From: Pseudoxanthomonas helianthi
GTDB taxonomy: Bacteria > Pseudomonadota > Gammaproteobacteria > Xanthomonadales > Xanthomonadaceae
Reading direction: 5' to 3'
DNA: 64,000 nucleotides
Assembly: GCF_017939625.1 (NCBI RefSeq)
Contig: NZ_JAGKTC010000004.1
Span: forward strand, 208,460 to 272,459
Below the pieces are notes generated by a model. It did no database searches and had not been told where the DNA came from. It saw only the letters and a program-made list of their open reading frames with translations. Every line of letters starts with the position of its first letter. Positions within the stretch are counted from its first letter, which is position 1. A program made the position numbers and the translations under genes. This document shows positions 38,932-47,258 of the stretch, piece after piece.

Positions 38932-39126
38932 ATGTCCGCTTCAGGTTCGCGAGCCTACTGCCGCGTATCGGCATTGATCTTCAGCGTGGTCGCGCTGCTG
39001 CAGGTGTATCGCGCGTCGCTCGGTTTGCCGCTCGCCGTCGGGCAATTCGAAATACCCGTTGCGGCTTCGTGGTTCGCCGCAGTGGTAGCTGGCGCAATGG
39101 CGATCTGGGGCTGGCGGCAGCGCTGA
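38932..39126 (+). CDS. Small two-helix membrane protein
   Basis: 64 codons. Two hydrophobic stretches, V-S-A-L-I-F-S-V-V-A-L-L-Q-V-Y and A-A-S-W-F-A-A-V-V-A-G-A-M-A-I-W-G-W, span most of it. AAGGAGA lies 7 bases before the ATG, a strong ribosome-binding site. It follows the PH-like gene by 16 bp and is probably the last gene of the SPFH operon. No family recognised. Confidence 0.7.
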   Translation: MSASGSRAYCRVSALIFSVVALLQVYRASLGLPLAVGQFEIPVAASWFAAVVAGAMAIWGWRQR

Positions 39127-39162
39127 CTGGCGGGGCCGCAGATGCACCGCTAAGCTGCGCCG

Positions 39163-39957
39163 ATGCGCGGCCAGCCCTTGGATCTCCTGAATACGCCCGA
39201 CATCGAACTGTGGCCGGCGCGCCTGTTGCGCGCGCGAGGCAACGCCGACGCACGGGTGCTGGCGCGCGCGCAATACCTGTTGCGCCGCAAGCGCGACGGT
39301 CGTTACCTCGCTGCCACGGTGCCGGAAGGCATCGTTCCGTTGCTGCCGCGCTGGACGCAAGACATCGATGCCGACGCCGCGCTGGACGCGCTGGCGTTGC
39401 GCACCGATCGCCGGTTCGACATCGACGCCCTGGGTTGCCTGCCGCTGAATCGCCTGCGCGAACGCCTGCATGCGCTGGGGCTGGACGAAAGTTATGGCGA
39501 ACGCGTCGGCCTGGACCTGGTGCCGGAACCCGCCGCCCTCGCCTTCGCCGGCTTCGACCGCTACCGCCGGCCACTGTGGCTGACCGCCGCCGCCGCGCGC
39601 GCGTGGGAGGCGATGCGCCGCGCCGCCGCGGACGACGACGTGGTGCTGGAAGCGATCTCCGGATACCGCAGCCACGACTACCAACTCGGCATCTTCGAAC
39701 GCAAGCTCGCGCGCGGACAGACGGTCGAACAGATCCTGACCGTCAACGCAGCACCGGGTTACAGCGAACACCACGGCGGCGACGCGCTCGACATCGGCAC
39801 GCCAGGCGAACCGCCGGCCGAAGAGTCGTTCGAACGCACCGCAGCCTTCGCGTGGCTGCGCGACCGTGCCGGCGAATTCGGCTTCGTCATGAGCTATCCG
39901 CGCGACAACCCGCATGGCATCGTGTACGAGCCGTGGCATTGGCGCCACATCGCTTGA
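39163..39957 (+). CDS. VanY-like D-Ala-D-Ala carboxypeptidase (M15B)
   Basis: 264 codons. Zinc peptidase domain in the C-terminal half: E-A-I-S-G-Y-R-S-H-D-Y-Q (substrate motif), G-Y-S-E-H-H-G-G-D-A-L-D-I-G (zinc His and Asp), and Y-E-P-W-H-W-R (catalytic Glu and last zinc His). The N-terminal 130 residues are Arg/Leu-rich and do not match a family I know. No signal peptide is evident, which is unusual for an enzyme acting on peptidoglycan; it may act on cytoplasmic precursors or recycled peptides. Single gene, with a REP pair behind it. Confidence 0.9.
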   Translation: MRGQPLDLLNTPDIELWPARLLRARGNADARVLARAQYLLRRKRDGRYLAATVPEGIVPLLPRWTQDIDADAALDALALRTDRRFDIDALGCLPLNRLRERLHALGLDESYGERVGLDLVPEPAALAFAGFDRYRRPLWLTAAAARAWEAMRRAAADDDVVLEAISGYRSHDYQLGIFERKLARGQTVEQILTVNAAPGYSEHHGGDALDIGTPGEPPAEESFERTAAFAWLRDRAGEFGFVMSYPRDNPHGIVYEPWHWRHIA

Positions 39958-39966
39958 TCGTTCGTC

Positions 39967-40110
39967 GTGGGAGCGACGTCAGTCGCGAATTCGAAGCCCT
40001 GTTTCATCGGAATCGACGAAGGCATGGGAAGCAGCGCAGTACTGTTTTCAGCTGTCCGGCGACGCCTGGCAGACCATCGCTTCGTTGATCGCGACTGACG
40101 TCGCTCCCAC
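39967..40110. repeat. GTGGGAGCG-type REP pair
   Basis: Unit 39967-39990 (GTGGGAGCGACGTCAGTCGC) faces 40088-40110. The arms are separated by 97 bp and flank the gap between the VanY-like gene and the glycosylase gene. Confidence 0.85.
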
Positions 40111-40137
40111 ATCGGGTGATACATCAGGACGTAGCAA

Positions 40138-40818
40138 TCAATCCTGCGAACGATTGGTCTTCGACGCAGTGACGTCCTCGCCCTCGCCGTCGGCGATGCG
40201 CCACAGGTACAGCCCTGCGTAAGTGCGGTACGGTCCCCATTTCTCGCCACGTGCCTGCAACTGCTTCGGCGTCGGCATCTCGTCCAGCTTGTCCACCACC
40301 TGCGCGCCCTTGCGCACGCCCAGGTCGTCGATCGGGAGGACGTCGGGCCGGCCGAGGCGGAACATCAGCATCATTTCCACGGTCCAGCGTCCGATGCCGC
40401 GGATCGGCACCAGCGCGGCCACGATCTCGTCGTGGTGCATCGTCGCCATCTGCCGCAACGAGGGTATTTCGCCGCGCGATTCGCGCAGCGCAAGATCGCG
40501 CAGGGCCAGGGTCTTGTTGCCCGACACCCCGCAGGCGCGCAGCGCATCGTCGTCGATGCGCCCCAATGTGTCGTGGTGCAGGCGCCGGCTGCCGATCGCT
40601 GCCTCGACCCGCCCGACGATGGTCGATGCGGCCTTGCCGCTGAGCTGCTGGAACAGGATCGCCCGCGCCAGCGCATCGACCGGATCGAACGGCTTGCGCC
40701 AGCCTGCCTCCGGCGCGAGGTAGCCGATGCGCTTCATCCACGCGCCTAGCTTGCGGTCGCGTTTGCTCAGGTGATCGAAAGCGGCTTCGGTGTCGAAGCC
40801 CCGGGCATGTCTTGGCAT
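40138..40818 (-). CDS. AlkA-type DNA-3-methyladenine glycosylase
   Basis: 226 codons. HhH-GPD base-excision glycosylase that removes alkylated purines. The helix-hairpin-helix and catalytic segment reads I-R-G-I-G-R-W-T-V-E-M-M-L-M-F-R, followed by P-D-V-L-P-I-D-D-L-G with the catalytic Asp. The earlier L-F-Q-Q-L-S-G-K-A-A-S-T-I and C-G-V-S-G-N-K-T match AlkA-like proteins. ATG at 40818 is chosen because upstream in-frame sequence runs into the adjacent REP pair. Divergent from nothing; it faces the VanY gene. Confidence 0.93.
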   Translation of the reverse strand: MPRHARGFDTEAAFDHLSKRDRKLGAWMKRIGYLAPEAGWRKPFDPVDALARAILFQQLSGKAASTIVGRVEAAIGSRRLHHDTLGRIDDDALRACGVSGNKTLALRDLALRESRGEIPSLRQMATMHHDEIVAALVPIRGIGRWTVEMMLMFRLGRPDVLPIDDLGVRKGAQVVDKLDEMPTPKQLQARGEKWGPYRTYAGLYLWRIADGEGEDVTASKTNRSQD

Positions 40819-40868
40819 GCGCGCATCGTAGCGCGATGCGGCCCTATCCTGTTTGCGTAAACGCTTTC

Positions 40869-40948
40869 GTGGGAGCGGCCTCGGCCGCGAATGCTCTTCA
40901 GCGGCCATCGAATTGCGCAAAAGCATTCGCGGCCAAGGCCGCTCCCAC
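40869..40948. repeat. GTGGGAGCGG-type REP pair
   Basis: Arms 40869-40895 and 40922-40948 are near-perfect reverse complements, each with an internal hairpin (GCGGCCTCGGCCGC). Same layout as the 39967 pair but with a different loop. Confidence 0.9.
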
Positions 40949-40954
40949 GAGAGC

Positions 40955-41329
40955 CTAGCGACGCAGCGCGTCGAACGCCCACAGCAGCCAGCCCAGCATC
41001 AACGCGATGCCGCCCAGCGGCGCCGGCTTCGTGGTGAAACCCCACCATGCATTCGCCGCAAGACTGCCCGAAAACAACAGCGTGCCCAGCAGCAACAGGC
41101 CGAGGCCGGTGCGGGCCAGGGTGCGATTGGCGCGCGGCCCAAGGCAGGCCAGGGCGAGGCCATGGCCGAAGGCGTACAACGCGGCGTTCTGCAGGTTGCC
41201 CTGCAGATGCGCGTCGGCGACGCCGTGCGCGGCATAGGCCGACAACGCGATCGCGGCCGCGGCGAGCACGCCACCGATGAAGGCGAACAACGAAGGCTTG
41301 CTGCGCTGGCGCGAAAGCGGATCGAACAT
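40955..41329 (-). CDS. DUF423 family membrane protein
   Basis: 124 codons, four predicted transmembrane helices. Family signature: F-I-G-G-V-L-A-A-A-A-I-A-L-S-A-Y-A-A-H-G near the start, and L-L-L-G-T-L-L-F-S-G-S-L-A-A-N-A-W and P-L-G-G-I-A-L-M-L-G-W-L-L-W-A later. DUF423 (YgdD-type) proteins are small inner-membrane proteins of unknown role. ATG at 41329. A REP pair lies 6 bp beyond its stop. Confidence 0.9.
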   Translation of the reverse strand: MFDPLSRQRSKPSLFAFIGGVLAAAAIALSAYAAHGVADAHLQGNLQNAALYAFGHGLALACLGPRANRTLARTGLGLLLLGTLLFSGSLAANAWWGFTTKPAPLGGIALMLGWLLWAFDALRR

Positions 41330-41383
41330 GGCGGAGCCTCGGGTGATTTGGCGTCCTGCCGGGATTTCGTTGGGCCCGAAACG

Positions 41384-41409
41384 CGACGCGCCGCAGATGC
41401 GGCGCGTCG
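41384..41409 (-). terminator. Hairpin after the SRPBCC gene
   Basis: CGACGCGCCGC and GCGGCGCGTCG form an 11-bp stem with loop AGAT, 19 bp past the stop codon. On the minus strand it is followed by CGTTTCG, so termination is plausible but not strong. Confidence 0.65.
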
Positions 41410-41427
41410 GGTTCCAGGCGACCGGGC

Positions 41428-42519
41428 TTACTTGACGGCCCAGTAGATGTCGTACTTGCTGTCCATCGAAGTGAACGGCGCGTCGGTGCCGCTGTTCCAG
41501 GTTTCGTACGGACGGTCGGTGACTTCGTAGCCGTAGGTCGTCGCCCAGGCGCGCAGCGCGTCGCGGGCGGCGTTCAGGCCGGACATGTAACCGGTGAAGT
41601 TGCCGGTCGCGGCGCGATGCGGCTTGGTGTTGACTACCTTGACCGGTGCGCCGCCGCTGATCGTCGCGGTCAGCGTGCCCGGCTCGACGCCGGCCTTGCT
41701 GACGGGCTGGGCCACGTCGAAGGCGTACTTGTCGGCGCCCATGTCGGTGGTGATGATGCGGACCGGACCCGCGGCGGTGAGGCCGTTGGCTTCCATCACG
41801 CGCTTGATCCATTCCTGGTTCGACTTGATCGAAGCCTTGATCGCGTCGTTGTTCAGGTCGATGTTGCCGGCGTTGACCACCAGCAGGTCTTCGGCGGGCA
41901 CGTCGACGACCTTCAGGCCGACCAGCTTGCTGCCCTCCTCGCGGTAATCGGAGTTCGGCACGGTCGCCAGCAGGTTGGTCAGCTTGCCGAGGCTGGTCTT
42001 CATCGCGTCGCCGACCTGGCGGCTGACGTACATGCCGGCGTAGCGGCCGACCAGGTTCCACCACTGGTACTTCACGTCGTAGATCTGGGTGATCTTGACG
42101 TTGCGGTTGTTCTTGCCGGTCGGCTCCAGCTTGAAGGTCGTGGTCTTCTCGCTACCGAGCTTCTTGTCGACGATCGAAAAGACCACCTGGCCGCCCGCGC
42201 CCTGCGCGGGACGCTCGCTGCCGGTGATTTCCCAATGGCCCTTGCCGAATTCGGGAGTGTCGAAATCGACGCGCGCGCCGACGCCTTCGTGGTTCTCGCC
42301 GCCGCCCGAGTACTTCACGCTCGGCGACTTCGCCGGCAGCAACTGGTTCCAGTCCTTCATCCGGCGCACGTTGTTGAGCGTGTCGTAGACGATGGTCATC
42401 TTGCGGTTGGTTTCGACGCTTTCCGACAGGCGACGCTCGGACGGAAGCACGAATCCGACAATCAAGAACAGCGCCAGAACCAGTCCCAACGCGATCAGGA
42501 ACTCAAGCAAACGGGTCAT
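41428..42519 (-). CDS. Membrane-anchored SRPBCC protein with GyrI-like domain
   Basis: 363 codons. A single N-terminal transmembrane helix (F-L-I-A-L-G-L-V-L-A-L-F-L-I-V-G-F-V-L) anchors a polyketide-cyclase-like SRPBCC domain (V-Y-D-T-L-N-N-V-R-R-M-K-D-W-N-Q, residues about 45-180). The C-terminal part (V-G-L-K-V-V-D-V-P-A-E-D-L-L-V-V to the end) resembles GyrI-like effector-binding domains. Both folds bind small hydrophobic ligands. Probably located on the outer face of the inner membrane. Single gene. Confidence 0.8.
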   Translation of the reverse strand: MTRLLEFLIALGLVLALFLIVGFVLPSERRLSESVETNRKMTIVYDTLNNVRRMKDWNQLLPAKSPSVKYSGGGENHEGVGARVDFDTPEFGKGHWEITGSERPAQGAGGQVVFSIVDKKLGSEKTTTFKLEPTGKNNRNVKITQIYDVKYQWWNLVGRYAGMYVSRQVGDAMKTSLGKLTNLLATVPNSDYREEGSKLVGLKVVDVPAEDLLVVNAGNIDLNNDAIKASIKSNQEWIKRVMEANGLTAAGPVRIITTDMGADKYAFDVAQPVSKAGVEPGTLTATISGGAPVKVVNTKPHRAATGNFTGYMSGLNAARDALRAWATTYGYEVTDRPYETWNSGTDAPFTSMDSKYDIYWAVK

Positions 42520-42717
42520 TCAGGAATCTCCAGGGGCCGGCGCCGGCCGGGACGTGACAAAGCAGGCCCGCATCCTAGCAGGCCGCGCCGCCGAGGTCAG
42601 CCTCCCGGGCGGGCGAAGAAGGACGGCGAAGCAGACCAATCGCGACCCTTGCGGCCACTGGTACGCCGGGATGCTGCGCCGCGCCAGAGATCGTCCGGAA
42701 GCGACGCGCGTCGCCGG

Positions 42718-43359
42718 TTACACCAACTGCAATTCGAACGCTTTCAGCACGGCCCGCGTACGGTCGCGTACGCCCAGCTTGCTGAGGATGTTCGACACGT
42801 GGTTCTTGATCGTGCCCTCGGCCACGCCCAGCGAATTGGCGATTTCCTTGTTGGAAAAGCCGCTGGCCATCAGGCGCAGGATCTCGGTTTCCCGGTCGGT
42901 CAGCGGGTCCGGCCGGTCCAGGCTGACGAAGTCGTTGCGCATGTGTTCCAGGCCCGAGAGCAGGCGCTGGGTAACTGCCGGCTGTACCAGCGAGCCGCCT
43001 TCGGCCACGGTGCGGATCGCGCCGACCAGCTGCTCCAGCGACACGTCCTTGAGCAGGTAGCCCTTGGCCCCCGCCTTCAACCCGGCCAGCACCAGCTGGT
43101 CGTCGTCGAAGGTGGTCAGGATGATGCTGGGCGGCAGCTGCCCGGCGCGGGCCAGCGCCTGCAGCGCCTCGAGGCCGGACATCACCGGCATGCGCATGTC
43201 CATCAGCACCACGTCGGGCCGGACCTGCGGGATCAGTTCGACCGCCTGCTGGCCGTCGCCGGCCTCGGCCACCACCTCGATGCCGTCGTCGAGGGCCAGC
43301 AGCGAACGGATGCCCTGGCGCACCAGGGTCTGGTCGTCGACCAGGCAGACTCGGATCAT
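42718..43359 (-). CDS. LuxR-type response regulator
   Basis: 213 codons. Receiver domain with D-D-Q near residue 8-10, phospho-acceptor Asp54 in V-V-L-M-D-M-R-M-P and Lys in G-Y-L-L-K-D-V. The C-terminal LuxR/FixJ helix-turn-helix includes L-T-D-R-E-T-E-I-L-R-L-M-A and I-A-N-S-L-G-V-A-E-G-T-I-K-N-H-V. Its start overlaps the kinase stop by four bases. Together they form a DesK/LiaS-type two-component system; the signal is not evident. Target genes unknown. Confidence 0.95.
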   Translation of the reverse strand: MIRVCLVDDQTLVRQGIRSLLALDDGIEVVAEAGDGQQAVELIPQVRPDVVLMDMRMPVMSGLEALQALARAGQLPPSIILTTFDDDQLVLAGLKAGAKGYLLKDVSLEQLVGAIRTVAEGGSLVQPAVTQRLLSGLEHMRNDFVSLDRPDPLTDRETEILRLMASGFSNKEIANSLGVAEGTIKNHVSNILSKLGVRDRTRAVLKAFELQLV

Positions 43360-44600
43360 GCGGCACCTCGGGTAGTGGATTCTTCTGGGTCGGTCGGAGC
43401 AGCGGCGGCGTGCAGTTCGCCGTCGTGCCAGGGCTCAAGGACGCCCAGCGGCATGCGCAGGCGCAACTGGAAGCCGCGCCCGGCGCCCGGATCGATGGAG
43501 ACGTCGCCGCCATGCAGGCGCAGGCGCTCGCGCAGGCCGCGCAAACCGTTGCCGGCGACCACCTGCTCGGCGCCGCGCCCGTCGTCGCGGGCCTCGATCA
43601 CCACCTGCCCGTCCTCGCGGCGGCAGTCGATCCACAGGCGGCTGGCGCCTGCGTGGCGCACGGCATTGGTGATGATTTCCTGCGTGCAGCGCAGCAGGAC
43701 ATGCGCGCGTTCGGGGTCGTCCAGGGCCAGGCCCGGTTCGATGTTCATGCGGATGTCCAGCGAAGGCACGCCTTCGGCCAGCGGCAGCAGGGCCGAGGCC
43801 AGGTCGATGGTGTCCTCGCCGCGCAGCTGGCTGACCGCCTCGCGCACGTCGGTCAGCAACAGCTTGGCCAGGGTGTGGGCCTGGCGGACGTGTTCCTGGG
43901 CGCGGCCTTCGGTGACGTGGCCGGCGACCTCCAGGTTCAGGCTCAGCGCGGTCAGGTGGTGGCCGAGCAGGTCGTGCAGTTCGCGGGCGATGCGGGTGCG
44001 CTCGTTGACCCGGGTGCTTTCGGCCAGCAGGGCGCGGGTCGCGCGCAATTCGGCGTTGAGCCGGCGCTGCTCCTCGCGCGCGGCCGCCTGTTCGCGGGCC
44101 ACGTAGGCGGTGACCAGCACGAAGGCGGCGAAGCCGACGTAGAACAGCGCCTGGAATACCGCCTCCCAGAAACTGAAGATGCCCAGCGCCATGAACGACG
44201 GCACCAGGAACACGTGCGCCAGCACCAGCCACGCGGCCGCGTAGCGCAGGGTCAGCAGCCAGGGCAGCACGCCGGCCACGATCAGCATCAGCAGCGCGCC
44301 CAGGCCGGTCTTGGTGAACAGGCCGACCGCCACCGCCGACGCGGTCAGCAGCACCAGCAGCGGCACGTCCCACAGCGAGGCCCGCGCCCGCGACGAGGCC
44401 AGCGAGCGCGTCGCCAGCCAGTAGCTGGCGCCGAACAGCAGGTAGGCGGTGATCGCCATCGGCACGTTGATGCCCTGCTCGTCCACCCCGCTGGACGGCG
44501 GCAGGAACCAGGCGTTGCCGACGATGGGAATGCCGACCAGCGCCCAGGTGTAGAGGCCGGCGGCGCGCAGCAGGCGGGTATGGCTGAGACGGGACCACAT
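43356..44600 (-). CDS. DesK/LiaS-type sensor histidine kinase
   Basis: 414 codons. The N-terminal part has five to six transmembrane helices (residues about 15-167). The HisKA_3 dimerisation domain holds phospho-acceptor His209 in R-I-A-R-E-L-H-D-L-L-G-H-H-L, and the HATPase domain has T-N-A-V-R-H-A-G-A (N-box) and D-D-G-R-G-A with G-N-G-L-R-G-L-R-E-R. Such kinases often sense membrane fluidity or cell-envelope stress. The gene overlaps the response regulator by ATGA, so both are translated together. Confidence 0.95.
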   Translation of the reverse strand: MWSRLSHTRLLRAAGLYTWALVGIPIVGNAWFLPPSSGVDEQGINVPMAITAYLLFGASYWLATRSLASSRARASLWDVPLLVLLTASAVAVGLFTKTGLGALLMLIVAGVLPWLLTLRYAAAWLVLAHVFLVPSFMALGIFSFWEAVFQALFYVGFAAFVLVTAYVAREQAAAREEQRRLNAELRATRALLAESTRVNERTRIARELHDLLGHHLTALSLNLEVAGHVTEGRAQEHVRQAHTLAKLLLTDVREAVSQLRGEDTIDLASALLPLAEGVPSLDIRMNIEPGLALDDPERAHVLLRCTQEIITNAVRHAGASRLWIDCRREDGQVVIEARDDGRGAEQVVAGNGLRGLRERLRLHGGDVSIDPGAGRGFQLRLRMPLGVLEPWHDGELHAAAAPTDPEESTTRGAA

Positions 44601-44748
44601 GCCCCCATCTTAGGCGCAACCCGCTGCGGCCACGCCGGACGGAAGTCATGGCGCGAGTGAATTTCCGGTCAGGCCGGCGCCGGGCAACCATGCGATAATC
44701 CGCCGCGGCCGCACACGGCCATGCAAGCCCCCATTGGAGTTCCCGGTA

Positions 44749-45345
44749 ATGTCGATCGTCATCCGCGACGTGCGCGAGCACGAGCTGGATTCGGTACTGG
44801 CCCTCAACAACAACGCCGGCCTGGCGATCCTGCCGCTGGATGCGCAGCGCCTGCGCCGCTTCCACGAACAGGCCGACTACTTCCGCGTCGCCGAACGCGA
44901 CGGCAACCTCGCCGGCTTCCTGGTCGGCTTCGGTTCGGACAACGACCACGACAGCAGCAACTTCGCGTGGTTCCGCCAGCGCTATCCGCAGTTCTTCTAC
45001 ATCGACCGCATCGTCGTCGCCAGCCGCCGCCGCGGCGGCGGCGTCGGCCGCGCGTTCTACGCCGACGTGCAGAGCTTCGCCGAGCTGCGCTACCCGCAGC
45101 TGGCCTGCGAAGTGTTCATCGACCACGGCGCCGACCCGGCGCTGCTGTTCCATGGCAGCTTCGGCTTCCGCGAAGTCGGCCAGCACGCGATGGAAGGCCT
45201 CGGCGTGCGCGCCAGCATGCTGATGAAGGAGCTGTGCAGTTATCCGTGGGTGCGCGACACCTACGGCGACGCCCTGCCCGATCTGCCGTGGACGCGCGCG
45301 CGCCGCAAGTCCGTGGCCACCGAGCAGAGGCCGACCGGCACATGA
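44749..45345 (+). CDS. GNAT family N-acetyltransferase
   Basis: 198 codons. The acetyl-CoA-binding motif A is I-D-R-I-V-V-A-S-R-R-R-G-G-G-V-G-R-A-F-Y (about 90-108). Motif B is seen in F-H-G-S-F-G-F-R-E-V-G. Acceptor unknown. ATG at 44749 is used because the upstream TTG lacks a ribosome-binding site. Its stop overlaps the minC start by four bases (ATGA), so it is probably transcribed with minCDE, which is an unusual partner for that operon. Confidence 0.9.
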   Translation: MSIVIRDVREHELDSVLALNNNAGLAILPLDAQRLRRFHEQADYFRVAERDGNLAGFLVGFGSDNDHDSSNFAWFRQRYPQFFYIDRIVVASRRRGGGVGRAFYADVQSFAELRYPQLACEVFIDHGADPALLFHGSFGFREVGQHAMEGLGVRASMLMKELCSYPWVRDTYGDALPDLPWTRARRKSVATEQRPTGT

Positions 45346-46109
45346 GCGCGACTTCCGCAGCCACCGGCTACGAACAGGCCGGCGAACTGAAAATCGGCCA
45401 GGTCGGCATCGCCAACCTGCGCATCCGCACCCTCGACGTGGCCCAGCTGGTGCAGGAAATGCACGAGCGGGTGCAGCGCGCGCCGAAGCTGTTCGGCCGC
45501 GCCGCGGTGATCGTCGACTTCGGCGGCCTGAGCCAGCTGCCCGACGCGGCTACCGCGCGTTCGCTGCTCGACGGCCTGCGCGACGCCGGCGTGCTGCCGG
45601 TGGCGCTGGCCTACGGCACCAGCGAAACCGAAAGACTTTCCGAACAGCTCGGCCTGCCGCTGCTGGCCAAGTTCCGCGCGCAGTACGAGCGCGTCGGCGA
45701 GCCGGCACCGGCCGCCGCGCCCGCGCCCGTCGCCGAAGCACCGAAGGCCGCCGCGCCGAAGCCGCCGGCCGCCAGCAGCCAGCCCGGCCTGGTGCAGAAG
45801 CCGCCGGTGCGTTCCGGCCAGCAGCTGTACGCCGAAAACCGCGACCTGACCGTGCTGAGCTCGGTCGGCGCAGGCGCCGAGGTCATCGCCGACGGCTCCA
45901 TCCACATCTACGGCCCGTTGCGCGGCCGCGCCCTCGCCGGCGCGCAAGGCAACACCGACGCCCGGATCTTCTGCCGCGAATTCCGCGCCGAACTGGTCGC
46001 CGTCGCCGGCCACTACATGGTGCTGGACGAAGTGCCGAAGGAACTGCACGGCAAGCCGGTGCAGGTGTGGCTGGAGAAGGACCAGCTGAAGATCGCGGCG
46101 CAGGAATAA
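45342..46109 (+). CDS. minC: Septum site-determining protein MinC
   Basis: 255 codons. Inhibits FtsZ assembly at the poles. N-terminal domain (residues 1-115) with L-K-I-G-Q-V-G-I-A-N-L-R-I-R; an Ala/Pro-rich linker (about 122-150); C-terminal beta-helix domain with V-R-S-G-Q-Q-L-Y-A-E-N-R-D-L-T-V-L, G-A-E-V-I-A-D-G-S-I-H-I-Y-G and G-R-A-L-A-G-A-Q-G-N-T-D-A-R-I-F-C, the MinD-binding part. Heads minCDE. Confidence 0.96.
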   Translation: MSATSAATGYEQAGELKIGQVGIANLRIRTLDVAQLVQEMHERVQRAPKLFGRAAVIVDFGGLSQLPDAATARSLLDGLRDAGVLPVALAYGTSETERLSEQLGLPLLAKFRAQYERVGEPAPAAAPAPVAEAPKAAAPKPPAASSQPGLVQKPPVRSGQQLYAENRDLTVLSSVGAGAEVIADGSIHIYGPLRGRALAGAQGNTDARIFCREFRAELVAVAGHYMVLDEVPKELHGKPVQVWLEKDQLKIAAQE

Positions 46110-46148
46110 CCCCGAACAAAACAGACGCATCACCGAAGGAGAACCGCA

Positions 46149-46958
46149 TTGACTGAAATCATCGTCGTCACGTCCGGCAAGGGCGGCGTGGGCAAGACCA
46201 CCACCAGCGCCAGCATCGCCTGCGGCCTGGCCCGCCGCGGCAAGAAGGTCGCGGTCATCGACTTCGACGTCGGCCTGCGCAACCTCGACCTGATCATGGG
46301 TTGCGAGCGCCGCGTGGTCTACGACTTCGTCAACGTGACCCAGGGCGAAGCCACGCTGAAGCAGGCCCTGATCAAGGACAAGCGCTTCGACACCCTGTAC
46401 ATCCTCGCCGCCTCGCAGACGCGCGACAAGGACGCGCTGACCAAGGAAGGCGTGGAGAAGGTGCTCAAGGACCTGGCTGCCGACGATTTCGACTACGTGG
46501 TCTGCGACTCGCCGGCCGGCATCGAGAAGGGCGCCTACCTGGCGATGTACTTCGCAGACCAGGCGGTGGTCGTGGTCAATCCGGAAGTGTCGTCGGTGCG
46601 CGACTCCGACCGCATCCTCGGCCTGCTCGACTCCAAGACCCGACGCGCCGAGAACGGCGAGAACCTCAAGGCCAACCTGCTGCTGACCCGCTACAACCCG
46701 GCGCGCGTCGAGGGCGGCGAAATGCTCAGCATCAAAGACGTCGAGGAAGTGCTGGGCCTGAAGACCATCGGCGTGATCCCGGAATCCGGCGACGTGCTCA
46801 ACGCGTCGAACAAGGGCGAACCGGTGATCCTCGACTTGGAATCCCCGGCCGGCCAGGCCTACGACGACACCGTGGCGCGGTTGCTCGGCGAAGACCGGGC
46901 GATGCGCTTCACCACCGCGGAGAAGAAAGGCTTCTTCAGCAAGTTGTTCGGAGGTTGA
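46149..46958 (+). CDS. minD: Septum site-determining ATPase MinD
   Basis: 269 codons from a TTG start at 46149 with GAAGGAGA upstream. Membrane-cycling ATPase that recruits MinC and is displaced by MinE. Deviant Walker [10 protein letters not shown] at about 10-18, [10 protein letters not shown], and the amphipathic C-terminal membrane-targeting helix [11 protein letters not shown]. Second gene of minCDE, with a 39-bp gap after minC and only 2 bp before minE. Confidence 0.98.
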   Translation: MTEIIVVTSGKGGVGKTTTSASIACGLARRGKKVAVIDFDVGLRNLDLIMGCERRVVYDFVNVTQGEATLKQALIKDKRFDTLYILAASQTRDKDALTKEGVEKVLKDLAADDFDYVVCDSPAGIEKGAYLAMYFADQAVVVVNPEVSSVRDSDRILGLLDSKTRRAENGENLKANLLLTRYNPARVEGGEMLSIKDVEEVLGLKTIGVIPESGDVLNASNKGEPVILDLESPAGQAYDDTVARLLGEDRAMRFTTAEKKGFFSKLFGG

Positions 46959-46960
46959 AC

Positions 46961-47215
46961 ATGGGCCTGTTCGATTTCCTGAAGGCGAAGAAGAACACCG
47001 CCGAAACCGCGAAGAGCCGCCTGCAGATCATCATCGCGCAGGAACGCACCTCGCGCGGCGCGCCCGACTACCTGCCGTTGCTGCGCCGCGAACTGCTGGA
47101 AGTGATCAAGAAGTACGTCAACGTCGACGCCGACGCGGTCAAGGTCGACCTGATGAAGGACGGCGACCACGACGTGCTCGACATCTCGGTCGCGCTGCCG
47201 GAAGGTCCGGCCTGA
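46961..47215 (+). CDS. minE: Cell division topological specificity factor MinE
   Basis: 84 codons. Drives MinD oscillation by stimulating its ATPase. N-terminal membrane-binding helix M-G-L-F-D-F-L-K, the MinD-contact strand [10 protein letters not shown], then [13 protein letters not shown]. Starts 2 bp after minD; GGAGG overlaps the end of minD. A GC-rich hairpin lies just past the stop and may end the operon. Confidence 0.98.
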   Translation: MGLFDFLKAKKNTAETAKSRLQIIIAQERTSRGAPDYLPLLRRELLEVIKKYVNVDADAVKVDLMKDGDHDVLDISVALPEGPA

Positions 47216-47223
47216 TGCTTCCG

Positions 47224-47247
47224 CGGGAGCGGGCCCGCCCGCTCCCG
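47224..47247 (+). terminator. Palindrome after minE
   Basis: CGGGAGCGGGC and GCCCGCTCCCG form a stem just past the minE stop. No T-run follows, so it may be a REP unit of the GTGGGAGC type used as a weak terminator. Confidence 0.5.
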
Positions 47248-47258
47248 CGATTCCACGC

